DNA from: Clostridia bacterium
GTDB taxonomy: Bacteria; Bacillota; Clostridia; Christensenellales; Aristaeellaceae
NCBI GenBank assembly: GCA_017509255.1
Contig: JAFWQA010000044.1
Span: forward strand, 1 to 48,701
DNA: 48,701 bases
Reading direction: 5' to 3'
Under the pieces are notes generated by a model. That model was not told the DNA's origin and did no database searches. It saw nothing but the letters and a program-made list of their open reading frames with translations. Made by a program: the position numbers and the translations under genes. Positions 32,759 through 41,006 of this stretch are shown piece after piece; the stretch's first letter is position 1; every line of letters begins with the position of its first letter.

Positions 32759-33766
32759 TCATATTCTTGTCCGTTCTTTTTGCAGCTTTTGTCTGTTTTG
32801 ATCATATGCTGCCAGCAGGACGCTCATGGTATTTTCGCAGGAAGCGACGTCGTTCCGGTAGGGTTTACCTTCCGCAAGGGAGCGGTAAAAATCGTTGATG
32901 CAGCGCTTGTGTCCGGCGCCCCAGTAGCTTTTTCCGAGCTTTGGGTCCTCCGGGAATACGAAGCGCTCCTTTCCTTCCGCTGTCTGGATCTCCAGTATGT
33001 CGCGTTCCAGCCGGATATTTCCTTTCTCGGTCCGGATATCGATCACGACAGGTTCATCGGTGACGTAGGCGCAGGAGCCGTATAAAAGACCTCTTTTTTC
33101 TCCGCTGGTCAGGAAAAGCTCCACCGTATCCTCGGTCTCCGTGATCCCCCGCAGATGATGATTCTGCATGCCGGCTTCAACAGTGTCCGGTTTCCCGAGA
33201 AAACGGACCGTAAGGTCCAGTGTATGGATCGCCTGGTTGATCAGCGCTCCTCCGCCCTCGGTAACCCATTTCCCGTGCCATTCGTCACTGTAATATCCGG
33301 CGTCTCTCCGCCAGGTCATAAAGGAACGGACACCGGCAACCGGACCGAGCGTTCCCGTCCGCAGGATTTCTTCTGCTTTTTCCACATTTGGATTGTATCT
33401 GTTCTGGAAACAGATCCCGATCGGGACTTTTTCGGAAAGCTTCTGAAGCTCCTCCCACTGTTCATGGTTGACGGCCGGGGGTTTTTCACTGAAAACGGCG
33501 ATTCCTTTCTCTGCTGCCGCTTTGATCTGCTGCACATGCAGATAATGCGGCGTACAGATATGGACCGTATCGGGATGCTCCTTTTCCAGCATCTCCTGCA
33601 TATCCGTATACGCCGGACAGCCGTTGCGGGCCGCCATTTCCTTTGCCCGTTCCGGAATAATATCCACACAGGCAGTAATTTCACAGTTGCCGGATTCACT
33701 GAGTACCTGCTCGTGTACTCCGGCAATTCCTCCGCAGCCGATAATAGCCGCACGGAACTTCTTCAT
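32759..33766 (-). CDS. Gfo/Idh/MocA-family oxidoreductase
   Basis: A NAD(P)-dependent sugar or polyol dehydrogenase-like protein of 335 residues. The N-terminal Rossmann motif is AAIIGCGGIAGVHEQ, and the family lysine motif is FSEKPPAVN near residue 97. The C-terminal domain contains GGGALINQAIHTLDL. The start at 33766 (MKKFRAAIIG) has GGGAGGG six bases upstream; the longer frame overlaps the promoter. It is divergent from the AraC gene and lies just upstream of the ABC operon, so it is expected to act on the imported sugar. The substrate is not recognisable. Confidence 0.88.
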   Translation of the reverse strand: MKKFRAAIIGCGGIAGVHEQVLSESGNCEITACVDIIPERAKEMAARNGCPAYTDMQEMLEKEHPDTVHICTPHYLHVQQIKAAAEKGIAVFSEKPPAVNHEQWEELQKLSEKVPIGICFQNRYNPNVEKAEEILRTGTLGPVAGVRSFMTWRRDAGYYSDEWHGKWVTEGGGALINQAIHTLDLTVRFLGKPDTVEAGMQNHHLRGITETEDTVELFLTSGEKRGLLYGSCAYVTDEPVVIDIRTEKGNIRLERDILEIQTAEGKERFVFPEDPKLGKSYWGAGHKRCINDFYRSLAEGKPYRNDVASCENTMSVLLAAYDQNRQKLQKERTRI

Positions 33767-33805
33767 AGCCGTCCCTCCCGCTGTATGGTTCCTTCTGTTG
33801 CTTTC

Positions 33806-33869
33806 AGTATAACAGACAAGATTATCTCCCTCTCTATAAATTTTGCTTGATTTTATGTGAATCCTGCAA
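33806..33869 (-). promoter_or_regulatory. Promoter and AraC-type site of the oxidoreductase gene
   Basis: On the minus strand the -10 is TATACT (33806-33811) without a good -35. The element at 33837-33869 (plus strand TAAATTTTGCTTGA, then TTTTATGTGAATCC) ends 25 bases upstream, as at the ABC promoter. The same element overlaps the araC promoter on the other strand. Confidence 0.6.
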
Positions 33870-33875
33870 TAAAAT
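33847..33875 (+). promoter_or_regulatory. Promoter of the AraC-type regulator gene
   Basis: -35 TTGATT (33847-33852), 17-base spacer, -10 TAAAAT (33870-33875). It lies inside the putative operator at 33837-33869, which would allow the regulator to repress itself while activating the divergent gene. Confidence 0.65.
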
Positions 33876-33933
33876 ATAAGCAATCATTGGTTATTCGTTC
33901 TTCTCAGCTCCTTCCGAAGGAGGATATATAAAT

Positions 33934-34824
33934 ATGAAGGAAGTCCAGAATGGCCCCAAAATTTCTCCCCTGACCACACTGCCGTCTGACAGCCCCGGTT
34001 TTGAAGCCTTCCATGCCTGTGACGACAGCATGCGCTCCTGGGAGTATCACAGTCATGATTTCTATGAACTGTATATCCATGTGAAAGGCGCGCAGTATTT
34101 CTGTATTGATAATGACAGATACCAGCTGGAGCCGAATGTCTTTATCCTGCTCCCGCCCTTCTGTATGCACGGTCTGGCGCAGTCCGGATTCATGAAGGAC
34201 TATGAGCGGGCCTATCTGAACCTTTCCTCTGAAATGCTCAGGGAGCTTGGCTGCGGCCGCATCGATCTGGATTCCCTTTTCCGTTCCTATTCATCCCACG
34301 GGAAACACATGTTCCAGCTGACAGAAGAAGAATCCGAGCGCTGCGTGGCCGTTCTTGATTCGCTGCAGGCTGCTCATAAGCCTTCCACACCTAATGAGCT
34401 TTTCCGGTGCTGTTCTGAAATCATTTCCTTTTTAAGCATCCTTTGTGACGTGATCACCCGTTCTGAAACGATTTCCGCGGTTACGGCGCCCAATACGGTC
34501 ATGCAGCAGGTACTGACCTATATCAACAGCAATTACACCCAGCCGATCACCATGAGTGATCTGGCGCACCGCTTCAATATCAGCGTATCCTATCTTTCTC
34601 ATGAATTTTCCCGGTATACGCGCCGGAGCGTATACGACTACATTCTCTATCGCCGTATCATGCTGGCGCGGGAGATGATCACCTCTCCCCTCTCTCTGAA
34701 TTCCATCGCTTATCAGTGCGGCTTCAATGACTATTCCAATTTCCTTCGTTCCTTCAACAAGCTGGTCGGCATGACGCCACGGGCATACCGGGATGCCAGA
34801 AGGAATCAGACAGCCTCCCACTGA
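33934..34824 (+). CDS. AraC-family transcriptional regulator
   Basis: A 296-residue regulator. Residues about 10-150 form a cupin-like sugar-sensing domain (HSHDFYELYIHVKG). Residues about 188-290 hold the two helix-turn-helix units: ITMSDLAHRFNISVSYLSHEF, and the signature containing IAYQCGFNDYSNFLRSF followed by GMTPRAYR. The start at 33934 has AAGGAGG ten bases upstream. It sits in the middle of the ABC and oxidoreductase genes, and three similar elements flank it, so it is very likely their local activator. Confidence 0.93.
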   Translation: MKEVQNGPKISPLTTLPSDSPGFEAFHACDDSMRSWEYHSHDFYELYIHVKGAQYFCIDNDRYQLEPNVFILLPPFCMHGLAQSGFMKDYERAYLNLSSEMLRELGCGRIDLDSLFRSYSSHGKHMFQLTEEESERCVAVLDSLQAAHKPSTPNELFRCCSEIISFLSILCDVITRSETISAVTAPNTVMQQVLTYINSNYTQPITMSDLAHRFNISVSYLSHEFSRYTRRSVYDYILYRRIMLAREMITSPLSLNSIAYQCGFNDYSNFLRSFNKLVGMTPRAYRDARRNQTASH

Positions 34825-34860
34825 TTCTTCCATCTCTGCACGATTCGCCTGCTTTTGAGC

Positions 34861-34900
34861 CTGATTTGCGTTGAATCCTGCGTTTCCTGTTTGCTATACT
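34861..34900 (+). promoter_or_regulatory. Promoter and AraC-type site of the second oxidoreductase operon
   Basis: The -10 is TATACT (34895-34900). An element starting CTGATTTGCGTTGAATCC (34861-34881) resembles the operators at 32694 and 33837: GATTTGC is shared with the first, and TGAATCCTGC with the second. It ends 13 bases before the -10, against 33 bases for the matching part of the first site, a difference of two helical turns. Confidence 0.5.
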
Positions 34901-34948
34901 TTTCTTAAACGATGAGGAAAGCATAACAGAAAGGCAGGATTCATTTTT

Positions 34949-36106
34949 ATGATCAAAGTGGCTGTGATCGGCAACGGCGGGATCTGTCCCGCCCATATCG
35001 GCGCTTATCTTCAGTTTCCCGACCGCTGCAGGATCGTTGCGCTGGTGGATATCATTCCCGGCAAAGCGGAAAAAATGAAGGAGCGCTTCTCCCTTGATTG
35101 TGAGACCTACCTGGATCATCATGATATCCTGGATCTGGATATTGATCTGGTGGATATCTGCACTCCGCCTTTCACTCATGCCGAAATAGCGGTCAATGCG
35201 CTCCGCGCGGGAAAAAATGTGGTCTGTGAAAAGCCCATGGCCGCCTCTCTGGAGGAATGCGACGCCATGCTGAAAGCCCGGAACGAGAGCGGCAAAAAGC
35301 TGACGGTCATCGCCCAGAACCGTTTCCGGAAAGAGATCAGGGATATCAAAGCGCTTGTGGACAGCAGTATCGCCGGAAAAGTCCGGGATGTACGTATTGA
35401 TTCCTTTTGGTTCCGTGCTCACAGCTACTATGACCTCTGGTGGCGGGGGACCTGGGAAAAGGAAGGCGGCGGATGTACGCTGAATCATGCTGTCCATCAC
35501 ATTGACATGCTGGGATGGATCATGGGCCTTCCGGAGCGGGTGACCTCTGTTCTGGCCAATACCGGCCATGACAACGCTGAAGTGGAGGACCTGTCCGTTT
35601 CGGTCATGGAGTATCCCGGCGCGCTGGCTACAGTCACTGCGTCCGTTGTGCATCACGGAGAAGACCAGAAACTGGTCTTTCAATGTGAAAAAGCCATGCT
35701 TTCCGCGCCCTTTGACTGCTTTGCGTCCGTCACGCACCCGAACGGCTTTCCGGAGAAAGTGCCGGATGCCTCCTTCCGGGCTGAAGTTGAAGCATTTCTC
35801 GCAAAGCTTCCGCCCGTCCCCTACGAAAATCATTCCGGCCAGCTGGAGGCGATGCTGACGGCGCTGGAAACCGGCAGTCCTGTTCCGATCACCGGTGAAG
35901 AAGGGCGCAGGACCATCGAGCTGATCACGGCGATCTATAAAGCCGGCTCATCCCGTATGCCCGTCACGCTTCCTCTTTCAAAAGAGGATCCCTTCTACAC
36001 CGTGGCCGGTATACGTGCCAATGTTCCGCATTTCTACGAGAAAACCGCCTCTGTGGAGGATTTTGAAGGAGACATCGTGGTGGGCGGTTCAAGAAAGGAC
36101 GGTTGA
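34949..36106 (+). CDS. Gfo/Idh/MocA-family oxidoreductase
   Basis: A 385-residue NAD(P)-dependent dehydrogenase-like protein. The Rossmann motif is VAVIGNGGICPAHIGAY; the family lysine motif is VVCEKPMAASLEE near residue 93; the C-terminal half contains GGGCTLNHAVHHIDMLGW with the histidine pair typical of the family. The start at 34949 follows AAGGCAGGA. It is followed directly by another family member. Substrate unknown; the nearest well known members act on inositol, glucose and related sugars. Confidence 0.88.
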   Translation: MIKVAVIGNGGICPAHIGAYLQFPDRCRIVALVDIIPGKAEKMKERFSLDCETYLDHHDILDLDIDLVDICTPPFTHAEIAVNALRAGKNVVCEKPMAASLEECDAMLKARNESGKKLTVIAQNRFRKEIRDIKALVDSSIAGKVRDVRIDSFWFRAHSYYDLWWRGTWEKEGGGCTLNHAVHHIDMLGWIMGLPERVTSVLANTGHDNAEVEDLSVSVMEYPGALATVTASVVHHGEDQKLVFQCEKAMLSAPFDCFASVTHPNGFPEKVPDASFRAEVEAFLAKLPPVPYENHSGQLEAMLTALETGSPVPITGEEGRRTIELITAIYKAGSSRMPVTLPLSKEDPFYTVAGIRANVPHFYEKTASVEDFEGDIVVGGSRKDG

Positions 36107-36111
36107 TCAGT

Positions 36112-37188
36112 ATGCAGGTATCAGATGGTATGACCTACGCGCCGAAGGGCAGGCCGCAGCCTGTGGTGAAACCCGGTGAATTCATCTTTTCAGCCGTCAG
36201 GCTGGATCACGGCCACATCTACGGGATGTGTAACGGGCTCACGGAAGCCGGAGCTACCCTGAAATATGTCTGGGATCCGGATCCGGCAAAGGTTGCAGCT
36301 TTCCTGAAAGCATTCCCGCAGGCGATTGCCGCCCGCAGCGAGGAAGAAGCGCTTTCCGACCCGGATACAAAGCTGATCGCCGGTGCCGCTGTCACCAGTG
36401 AACGGTGTGCGCTGGGGCTTAAGGCCATGGAAGCCGGCAAGGATTACTTCACGGATAAGGCTCCCTTTACCACCATGGCGCAGCTGGACAGCGCAAAGGC
36501 TATGGTGGCAAAAACCGGCCTCAAGTATATGTGCTACTATGCGGAGCGCCTTCATGATGAAGGCTCCATTCTTGCCGGTTATCTCGTCGATGCCGGCGAG
36601 ATCGGCAAAGTCGTCTCGGTAACGGGCTTCGGTCCTCATCGTCTGGGGGCTCCCGGACGTCCGAAATGGTTTTTCGAGCGCGAGAAATACGGCGGGATCC
36701 TTTGCGATATCGGTTCTCATCAGATTGATCAGTTCCTCTATTATGCAAAAGAGGACGATGCGCGGGTCGTTTCCAGCCGCATAGCCAATTATGCTCATCC
36801 TGATTATCCGGAGCTGGAGGATTTCGGAGACTGCAATATCATTGGCGCCAACGGTGCAGCCCATTATTTCCGGGTGGACTGGTTTACGCCGGACGGCCTG
36901 CGTACCTGGGGGGACGGGCGCCTGTTTATTCTCGGTACCGAAGGCTATATTGAGGTTCGCAAATATGTCAATATTGCAACGGAGACACAGAGCGGCGGGC
37001 ATGTTTACCTCGTCAACGGCAAAGGGGAAAAATATTTCAACGCAGTGGGCGCCACCGGTTTCCCCTACTTCGGCCAGCTGATACTGGACTGTCTGAACCG
37101 CACCGAAAACGCCATGACCCAGCATCACTGCTTCAAGGCGGCGGAACTTTGCCTGACAGCGCAGGCCAACGCGATCCGCATGAAATGA
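36112..37188 (+). CDS. Gfo/Idh/MocA-family oxidoreductase
   Basis: A 358-residue member of the same superfamily, more divergent. The N-terminal part (IFSAVRLDHGHIYGMCNGLTEAG) replaces the usual GxGxxG loop with a less regular segment. The lysine motif appears as YFTDKAPFTTM. GGILCDIGSHQIDQFLYY corresponds to the catalytic histidine region. The ATG at 36112 lies five bases after the preceding stop, with AAAGGA about twelve bases upstream; a TTG nine bases earlier is possible but less likely. A strong terminator follows. It probably works in one pathway with the preceding gene. Confidence 0.85.
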   Translation: MQVSDGMTYAPKGRPQPVVKPGEFIFSAVRLDHGHIYGMCNGLTEAGATLKYVWDPDPAKVAAFLKAFPQAIAARSEEEALSDPDTKLIAGAAVTSERCALGLKAMEAGKDYFTDKAPFTTMAQLDSAKAMVAKTGLKYMCYYAERLHDEGSILAGYLVDAGEIGKVVSVTGFGPHRLGAPGRPKWFFEREKYGGILCDIGSHQIDQFLYYAKEDDARVVSSRIANYAHPDYPELEDFGDCNIIGANGAAHYFRVDWFTPDGLRTWGDGRLFILGTEGYIEVRKYVNIATETQSGGHVYLVNGKGEKYFNAVGATGFPYFGQLILDCLNRTENAMTQHHCFKAAELCLTAQANAIRMK

Positions 37189-37194
37189 TCCAGA

Positions 37195-37240
37195 ATAAAA
37201 AACGGCATTTCCCTTTTTCGGGAAATGCCGTTTTCATTTT
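37195..37240. terminator. Bidirectional terminator between the oxidoreductase operon and pheT
   Basis: AAAACGGCATTTCCC pairs perfectly with GGGAAATGCCGTTTT (37199-37234) around a six-base loop, with T runs on both sides. Confidence 0.93.
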
Positions 37241-39644
37241 ATCTGATCTCAGCTCCCAGTTTGAACTTCAGATTACCGAGGATCTTCTTGATGAACTTGT
37301 CCACTTCTTCCGGCTGCAGAGCTGTTTCTCCGCTTTCAAACCGGATCTTGAAAGCCATGCTCTTTCTTCCTTCACCGATCTGTTCTCCGCGGTAGATGTC
37401 AAACAGCTCCACGTCGCTGACCCTGGGGCATGCCCGGGCAATTTCCTTCATCATATCGCCGCAGGTAACTTCCTCGTTCACAGTCAGGGCCAGGTCACGC
37501 AGGACCGGCGGGAATACGGAAATAGGGCGGTAACGGAAGCTGGCAGCCACATGGCTCATCAGTGTACCGTAATCGATCTCCCCGAGGAAGATCTTGTGAT
37601 TGGCCTTGCTGTCCTTATGCAGTTTCAGTTCACCGGTCACCTCATTGGCCAGCTTGCCGAATACGCCGATCCTTTCCCCCTCGCAGAGGATATATGCCGC
37701 GATCCCGGGATGCAGCCACGGCACGTCGGAAGCGCGTTCCACATCAAATCGCACGCCGAAGGCTTCCCCGAGCCCCTCGATACCGCCCTTGACGGTAAAG
37801 AAGTCCTCAGCATCGCCGAAAGCCGCCAGTCCCAGGTGGAGGCGTTCCTCGGGCAGCTCGCCCATCCTCTTCGGGATATAAATGTTGCTCAGTTCGAAAA
37901 TACGGCCGTCTTCGTTTCCGCGCTTCAGGTTTTCAACCGTGATGTTCAGCAGGCTGGGTGCCAGCAGGGGCCGCATGATCGTAAGCTTCGACGTGATGGG
38001 GTTCATCAGCCGGATCACATTCCGTTCCGGCGCGTCAGGGGCAATATGCAGGGCATCCAGGTCTCCGTCGGAATAGAATGCCAGGGTGGATACTTCGCTG
38101 TATCCCTGGGCGCACATGGCGCGCTTGACCTTTTCCCTGCGAAGCTGGTCAGGGGTTCTTCCTCCGCCCGTGACTGCGGCGTTTTTCAGGAAAGTGGGCA
38201 CCACGTGCTCATAGCCGTATTCACGGATGATCTCCTCCGCCAGATCCGGCTCGCCCACCTCGATATCCTCCCGGTAGCGCGGCGCGGTCACGTGGAGTAC
38301 GTCTCCGTCCATCTCCACTTCAAAGCACAGGTTTTTCAGAATACGCAGCACATCCTCCGCCGGGACTTCAATGCCGAGGATCCCGTTGATCCTGCTCAGG
38401 CGGGCGTCAAATTTCCTCCCTTCCCGAGATGCGCCCGCGCTGACGTCAAAGGCGCTGGATGTCACCTCTCCACAGCCCAGCTCCTCGATCAGGTGCAGGG
38501 CTCTTGCCATGCCCAGCTCGGTAGTGTATTCACTGATTCCCTTCTCAAACCGCGCGGAGGAGTCAGAACTCTGTCCCAGGGAGCGGGAGGTCTTTCGTAC
38601 GCTGTCCCTGGCAAATTTGGCCGCTTCAAACAGCAGCTGTTTTGTGTCGGCGGTGATTTCACTGTTCAGTCCGCCCATGATACCGGCCAGGGCAACCGGA
38701 CGGTTCCCGTCGCAAATCACCAGATTGTCGTGCGTCAGCTTGAATTCCTTCTCGTCAAGCGTCTGTATGCTTTCTCCGTCTTCAGCGCGCCGGACGACGA
38801 TCCGGTTGTTCTGCAGCGTTTCCATATCAAAAGCATGCATCGGCTGGCCGATCTCCAGCATGACGTAGTTGGTGATATCGACGACGCTGTTGATGGAGCG
38901 TAGCCCGCAAAGTGCCAGATTCCTGCGCATCCAGCGGGGGCTCTCACCCGGTGTGATGTTTCTCACGCCGTGCGCCAGGTATCTCGGACACAGATCGGGA
39001 GCCTCAACGGTGACCTCCAGCCCCGGATAGGTATATTCACAGGGGTGGAAATCGGTCGCCGGCATTTTCAGCTCTTTGCCGAGTACCGCGGCCACTTCTC
39101 TGGCAATACCGAGCACGCTCTGGCAGTCCGGCCGGTTCGCGGTCACGGAAATATCAAAAATATAATCGTTCAGGCCGACGATTTCGCGGATATCCGCACC
39201 GGGCTCCGTATCCTTCGGCAGATCTAGCAGGCCGTTCACTTCGGCGCCTGGATACATATCCTCGTTGATGCCCAGCTCGTCGCCGGAGCAGAGCATTCCG
39301 TCCGAGGGGATCCCGTGCAGCGGCTTGGCTTTGATGGTGATACCGCCGGGCAGTGTGGACCCGTCGAGGGCGGCCGGTGTATGCATGCCGGCGTATACAT
39401 TCGGTGCTCCGGTCACGATCTGTTTTGTTCCGTACTCGCCGCAGTTCACCTGACAGGTGAAAAGATGCGTTCCCTCCACCTTTTCACAGCTGAGGACCTT
39501 ACCGACGACAACGCGGCTGATTTCCGCGCCGAGATCGATCAGCTCCTCTACCTCAAAGCCGCAGCCGAAAAGCCGTGTTTCCAATTCCTGCGCGGTAATA
39601 TCGATATCCACATATTCTTTGAGCCAGCTGAAAGGCACTTTCAT
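37239..39644 (-). CDS. pheT: Phenylalanine-tRNA ligase beta subunit
   Basis: The large subunit of the heterotetrameric synthetase, 801 residues. The N-terminal MKVPFSWLKEYVDI is diagnostic. An EMAP-type tRNA-binding domain (about 40-150), the B3/B4 editing domain, B5, the catalytic-like core and the C-terminal FDX-ACB anticodon domain (PISVFPPVLRDLALTV) follow. The start at 39644 has GGAGGG nine bases upstream. It lies 15 bases after pheS and shares its T-box control. Confidence 0.97.
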   Translation of the reverse strand: MKVPFSWLKEYVDIDITAQELETRLFGCGFEVEELIDLGAEISRVVVGKVLSCEKVEGTHLFTCQVNCGEYGTKQIVTGAPNVYAGMHTPAALDGSTLPGGITIKAKPLHGIPSDGMLCSGDELGINEDMYPGAEVNGLLDLPKDTEPGADIREIVGLNDYIFDISVTANRPDCQSVLGIAREVAAVLGKELKMPATDFHPCEYTYPGLEVTVEAPDLCPRYLAHGVRNITPGESPRWMRRNLALCGLRSINSVVDITNYVMLEIGQPMHAFDMETLQNNRIVVRRAEDGESIQTLDEKEFKLTHDNLVICDGNRPVALAGIMGGLNSEITADTKQLLFEAAKFARDSVRKTSRSLGQSSDSSARFEKGISEYTTELGMARALHLIEELGCGEVTSSAFDVSAGASREGRKFDARLSRINGILGIEVPAEDVLRILKNLCFEVEMDGDVLHVTAPRYREDIEVGEPDLAEEIIREYGYEHVVPTFLKNAAVTGGGRTPDQLRREKVKRAMCAQGYSEVSTLAFYSDGDLDALHIAPDAPERNVIRLMNPITSKLTIMRPLLAPSLLNITVENLKRGNEDGRIFELSNIYIPKRMGELPEERLHLGLAAFGDAEDFFTVKGGIEGLGEAFGVRFDVERASDVPWLHPGIAAYILCEGERIGVFGKLANEVTGELKLHKDSKANHKIFLGEIDYGTLMSHVAASFRYRPISVFPPVLRDLALTVNEEVTCGDMMKEIARACPRVSDVELFDIYRGEQIGEGRKSMAFKIRFESGETALQPEEVDKFIKKILGNLKFKLGAEIR

Positions 39645-39659
39645 TTTCTTCGGCCCTCC

Positions 39660-40682
39660 TTAATCCTTGAACTGCTTCAGGAAACGGAGATCGTTTTCAA
39701 AAAGCAGTCCCATATTGTTGATGCCGTACTTGAGCATGGTGATCCGTTCAATGCCGATCCCGAAGGCGATGCCGGAATACACATCCGGATCGATCCCGCA
39801 GTTTTTCAGCACATTCGGATGAACGACGCCGCCGCCGAGCACTTCGATCCAGCCGGTATGCTTGCAGAGTCCGCAGCCTTTTCCGCCGCACTCAAAGCAG
39901 CTTACGTCCACCTCCACGCTCGGTTCGGTGAAGGGAAAATAACTGGGGCGGAGGCGGGTACGCACCTCTGCGTCGAACATACGGCGCACAAACTGGTCCA
40001 GCATACCCTGCAGATCGCACAGCGTGATGCCCTTGTCCACGACCAGCCCTTCCATTTGGTGAAACATGGGGCTGTGTGTGGCATCGCTGTCGGAGCGGAA
40101 AACGCGTCCGGGAACCAGCACCTTGATCGGAGGCTTTTCGTGGTCCATGACGCGGATCTGCCCCGGGCTTGTATGCGTACGCAGCAGAATATCCTCACTG
40201 ATATAGAAGGTATCCTGCATATCCCGCGCGGGGTGGTCCTTCGGTACATTCAGGCGGGTAAAGTTATGGTCGTCATCTTCGATCTCGGGACCCTCAAAGA
40301 CTTCGAAGCCCATGTTTGCGAATACATTGATCATTTCATTTCGGACGATGGAGATGGGATGCATGGTCCCCTGCTGCCGCCTGCTGGAAGGCAGCGTGAT
40401 ATCCACCTGTTCCCTGCGGTTTCTCTCCTGCAGCTCCAGCTCGTCGATCTTTTCACTGCGCTCCTGATAACGCTGTTCCGCAAAGGTTTTAAACTCGTTG
40501 ATCAGCTTGCCGACAGCTGGTCTTTCTTCCTTGGCGACGGCACCGAGACCCTTCATCAGTTCAGCAATGCTGCCTTTTTTCCCGAGAAAATCCTGCCAGA
40601 ATGCGGAAAGCTTTTCACGGCTGTCCACCAGGTTCAGCCTCTGCTCCATCTGTTCCCGCAGGGCCTTGATCTTTTGATCCAT
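39660..40682 (-). CDS. pheS: Phenylalanine-tRNA ligase alpha subunit
   Basis: The catalytic class II subunit, 340 residues. An N-terminal coiled coil (about 1-85) is followed by the core, with HPISIVRNEMINVFANMGFE (motif 1 region), TSPGQIRVM, and the motif 3 segment GIAFGIGIERITMLKYGI. Four cysteines in CFECGGKGCGLCKHTGW suggest a bound zinc or a structural turn, as in other members. The start at 40682 (MDQKIKALREQ) has GGAGG eight bases upstream; the longer frame runs through the T-box leader and is not coding. Confidence 0.97.
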   Translation of the reverse strand: MDQKIKALREQMEQRLNLVDSREKLSAFWQDFLGKKGSIAELMKGLGAVAKEERPAVGKLINEFKTFAEQRYQERSEKIDELELQERNRREQVDITLPSSRRQQGTMHPISIVRNEMINVFANMGFEVFEGPEIEDDDHNFTRLNVPKDHPARDMQDTFYISEDILLRTHTSPGQIRVMDHEKPPIKVLVPGRVFRSDSDATHSPMFHQMEGLVVDKGITLCDLQGMLDQFVRRMFDAEVRTRLRPSYFPFTEPSVEVDVSCFECGGKGCGLCKHTGWIEVLGGGVVHPNVLKNCGIDPDVYSGIAFGIGIERITMLKYGINNMGLLFENDLRFLKQFKD

Positions 40683-40700
40683 CTGACACACCTCCAAAAA

Positions 40701-40960
40701 TAAAAAGTACGGCTTCGCAGGGACGAAGCCGTACTCCGTGGTACCACCCATTTTCCGCCATGCGCACGAATGCGCTGCGCTCATCTCGCCTGTAACGGGG
40801 CGAACCCGGACAAAACTACTTGTTCTCTTTCGCCTTATCTGCTCCGGGGTGAATCTGCGCGTATCCTTACCGAAGGTCTTCCAGCCGGTGGACCTTCTCT
40901 CTGTCGGCATGCGATGCCTGTGGCGGTTATGACGCACACTGTCCCCTTCATTGCGATTCA
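40701..40960 (-). promoter_or_regulatory. T-box riboswitch (Phe) in the pheST leader
   Basis: Read on the minus strand, the leader of about 260 bases has the T-box sequence AATGGGTGGTACCACGG (40736-40752), which pairs with the uncharged tRNA acceptor end, directly before the terminator AGTACGGCTTCG/CGAAGCCGTACT plus T run (40701-40735). In the stem I region GAAGACCTTCGGTAAGG contains TTC, a Phe codon, as the probable specifier. Uncharged tRNA-Phe would allow read-through into pheS-pheT. Confidence 0.93.
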
Positions 40961-40966
40961 AGGGAA

Positions 40967-40995
40967 AATATATCACTCCGCCGAACCCTTGTCAA
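40967..40995 (-). promoter_or_regulatory. Promoter of pheST
   Basis: Minus strand -35 TTGACA (40990-40995), 17-base spacer, -10 TATATT (40967-40972), directly upstream of the T-box leader and 12 bases past the dnaA stop codon. Confidence 0.88.
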
Positions 40996-41006
40996 GCGGC
41001 AGGATC

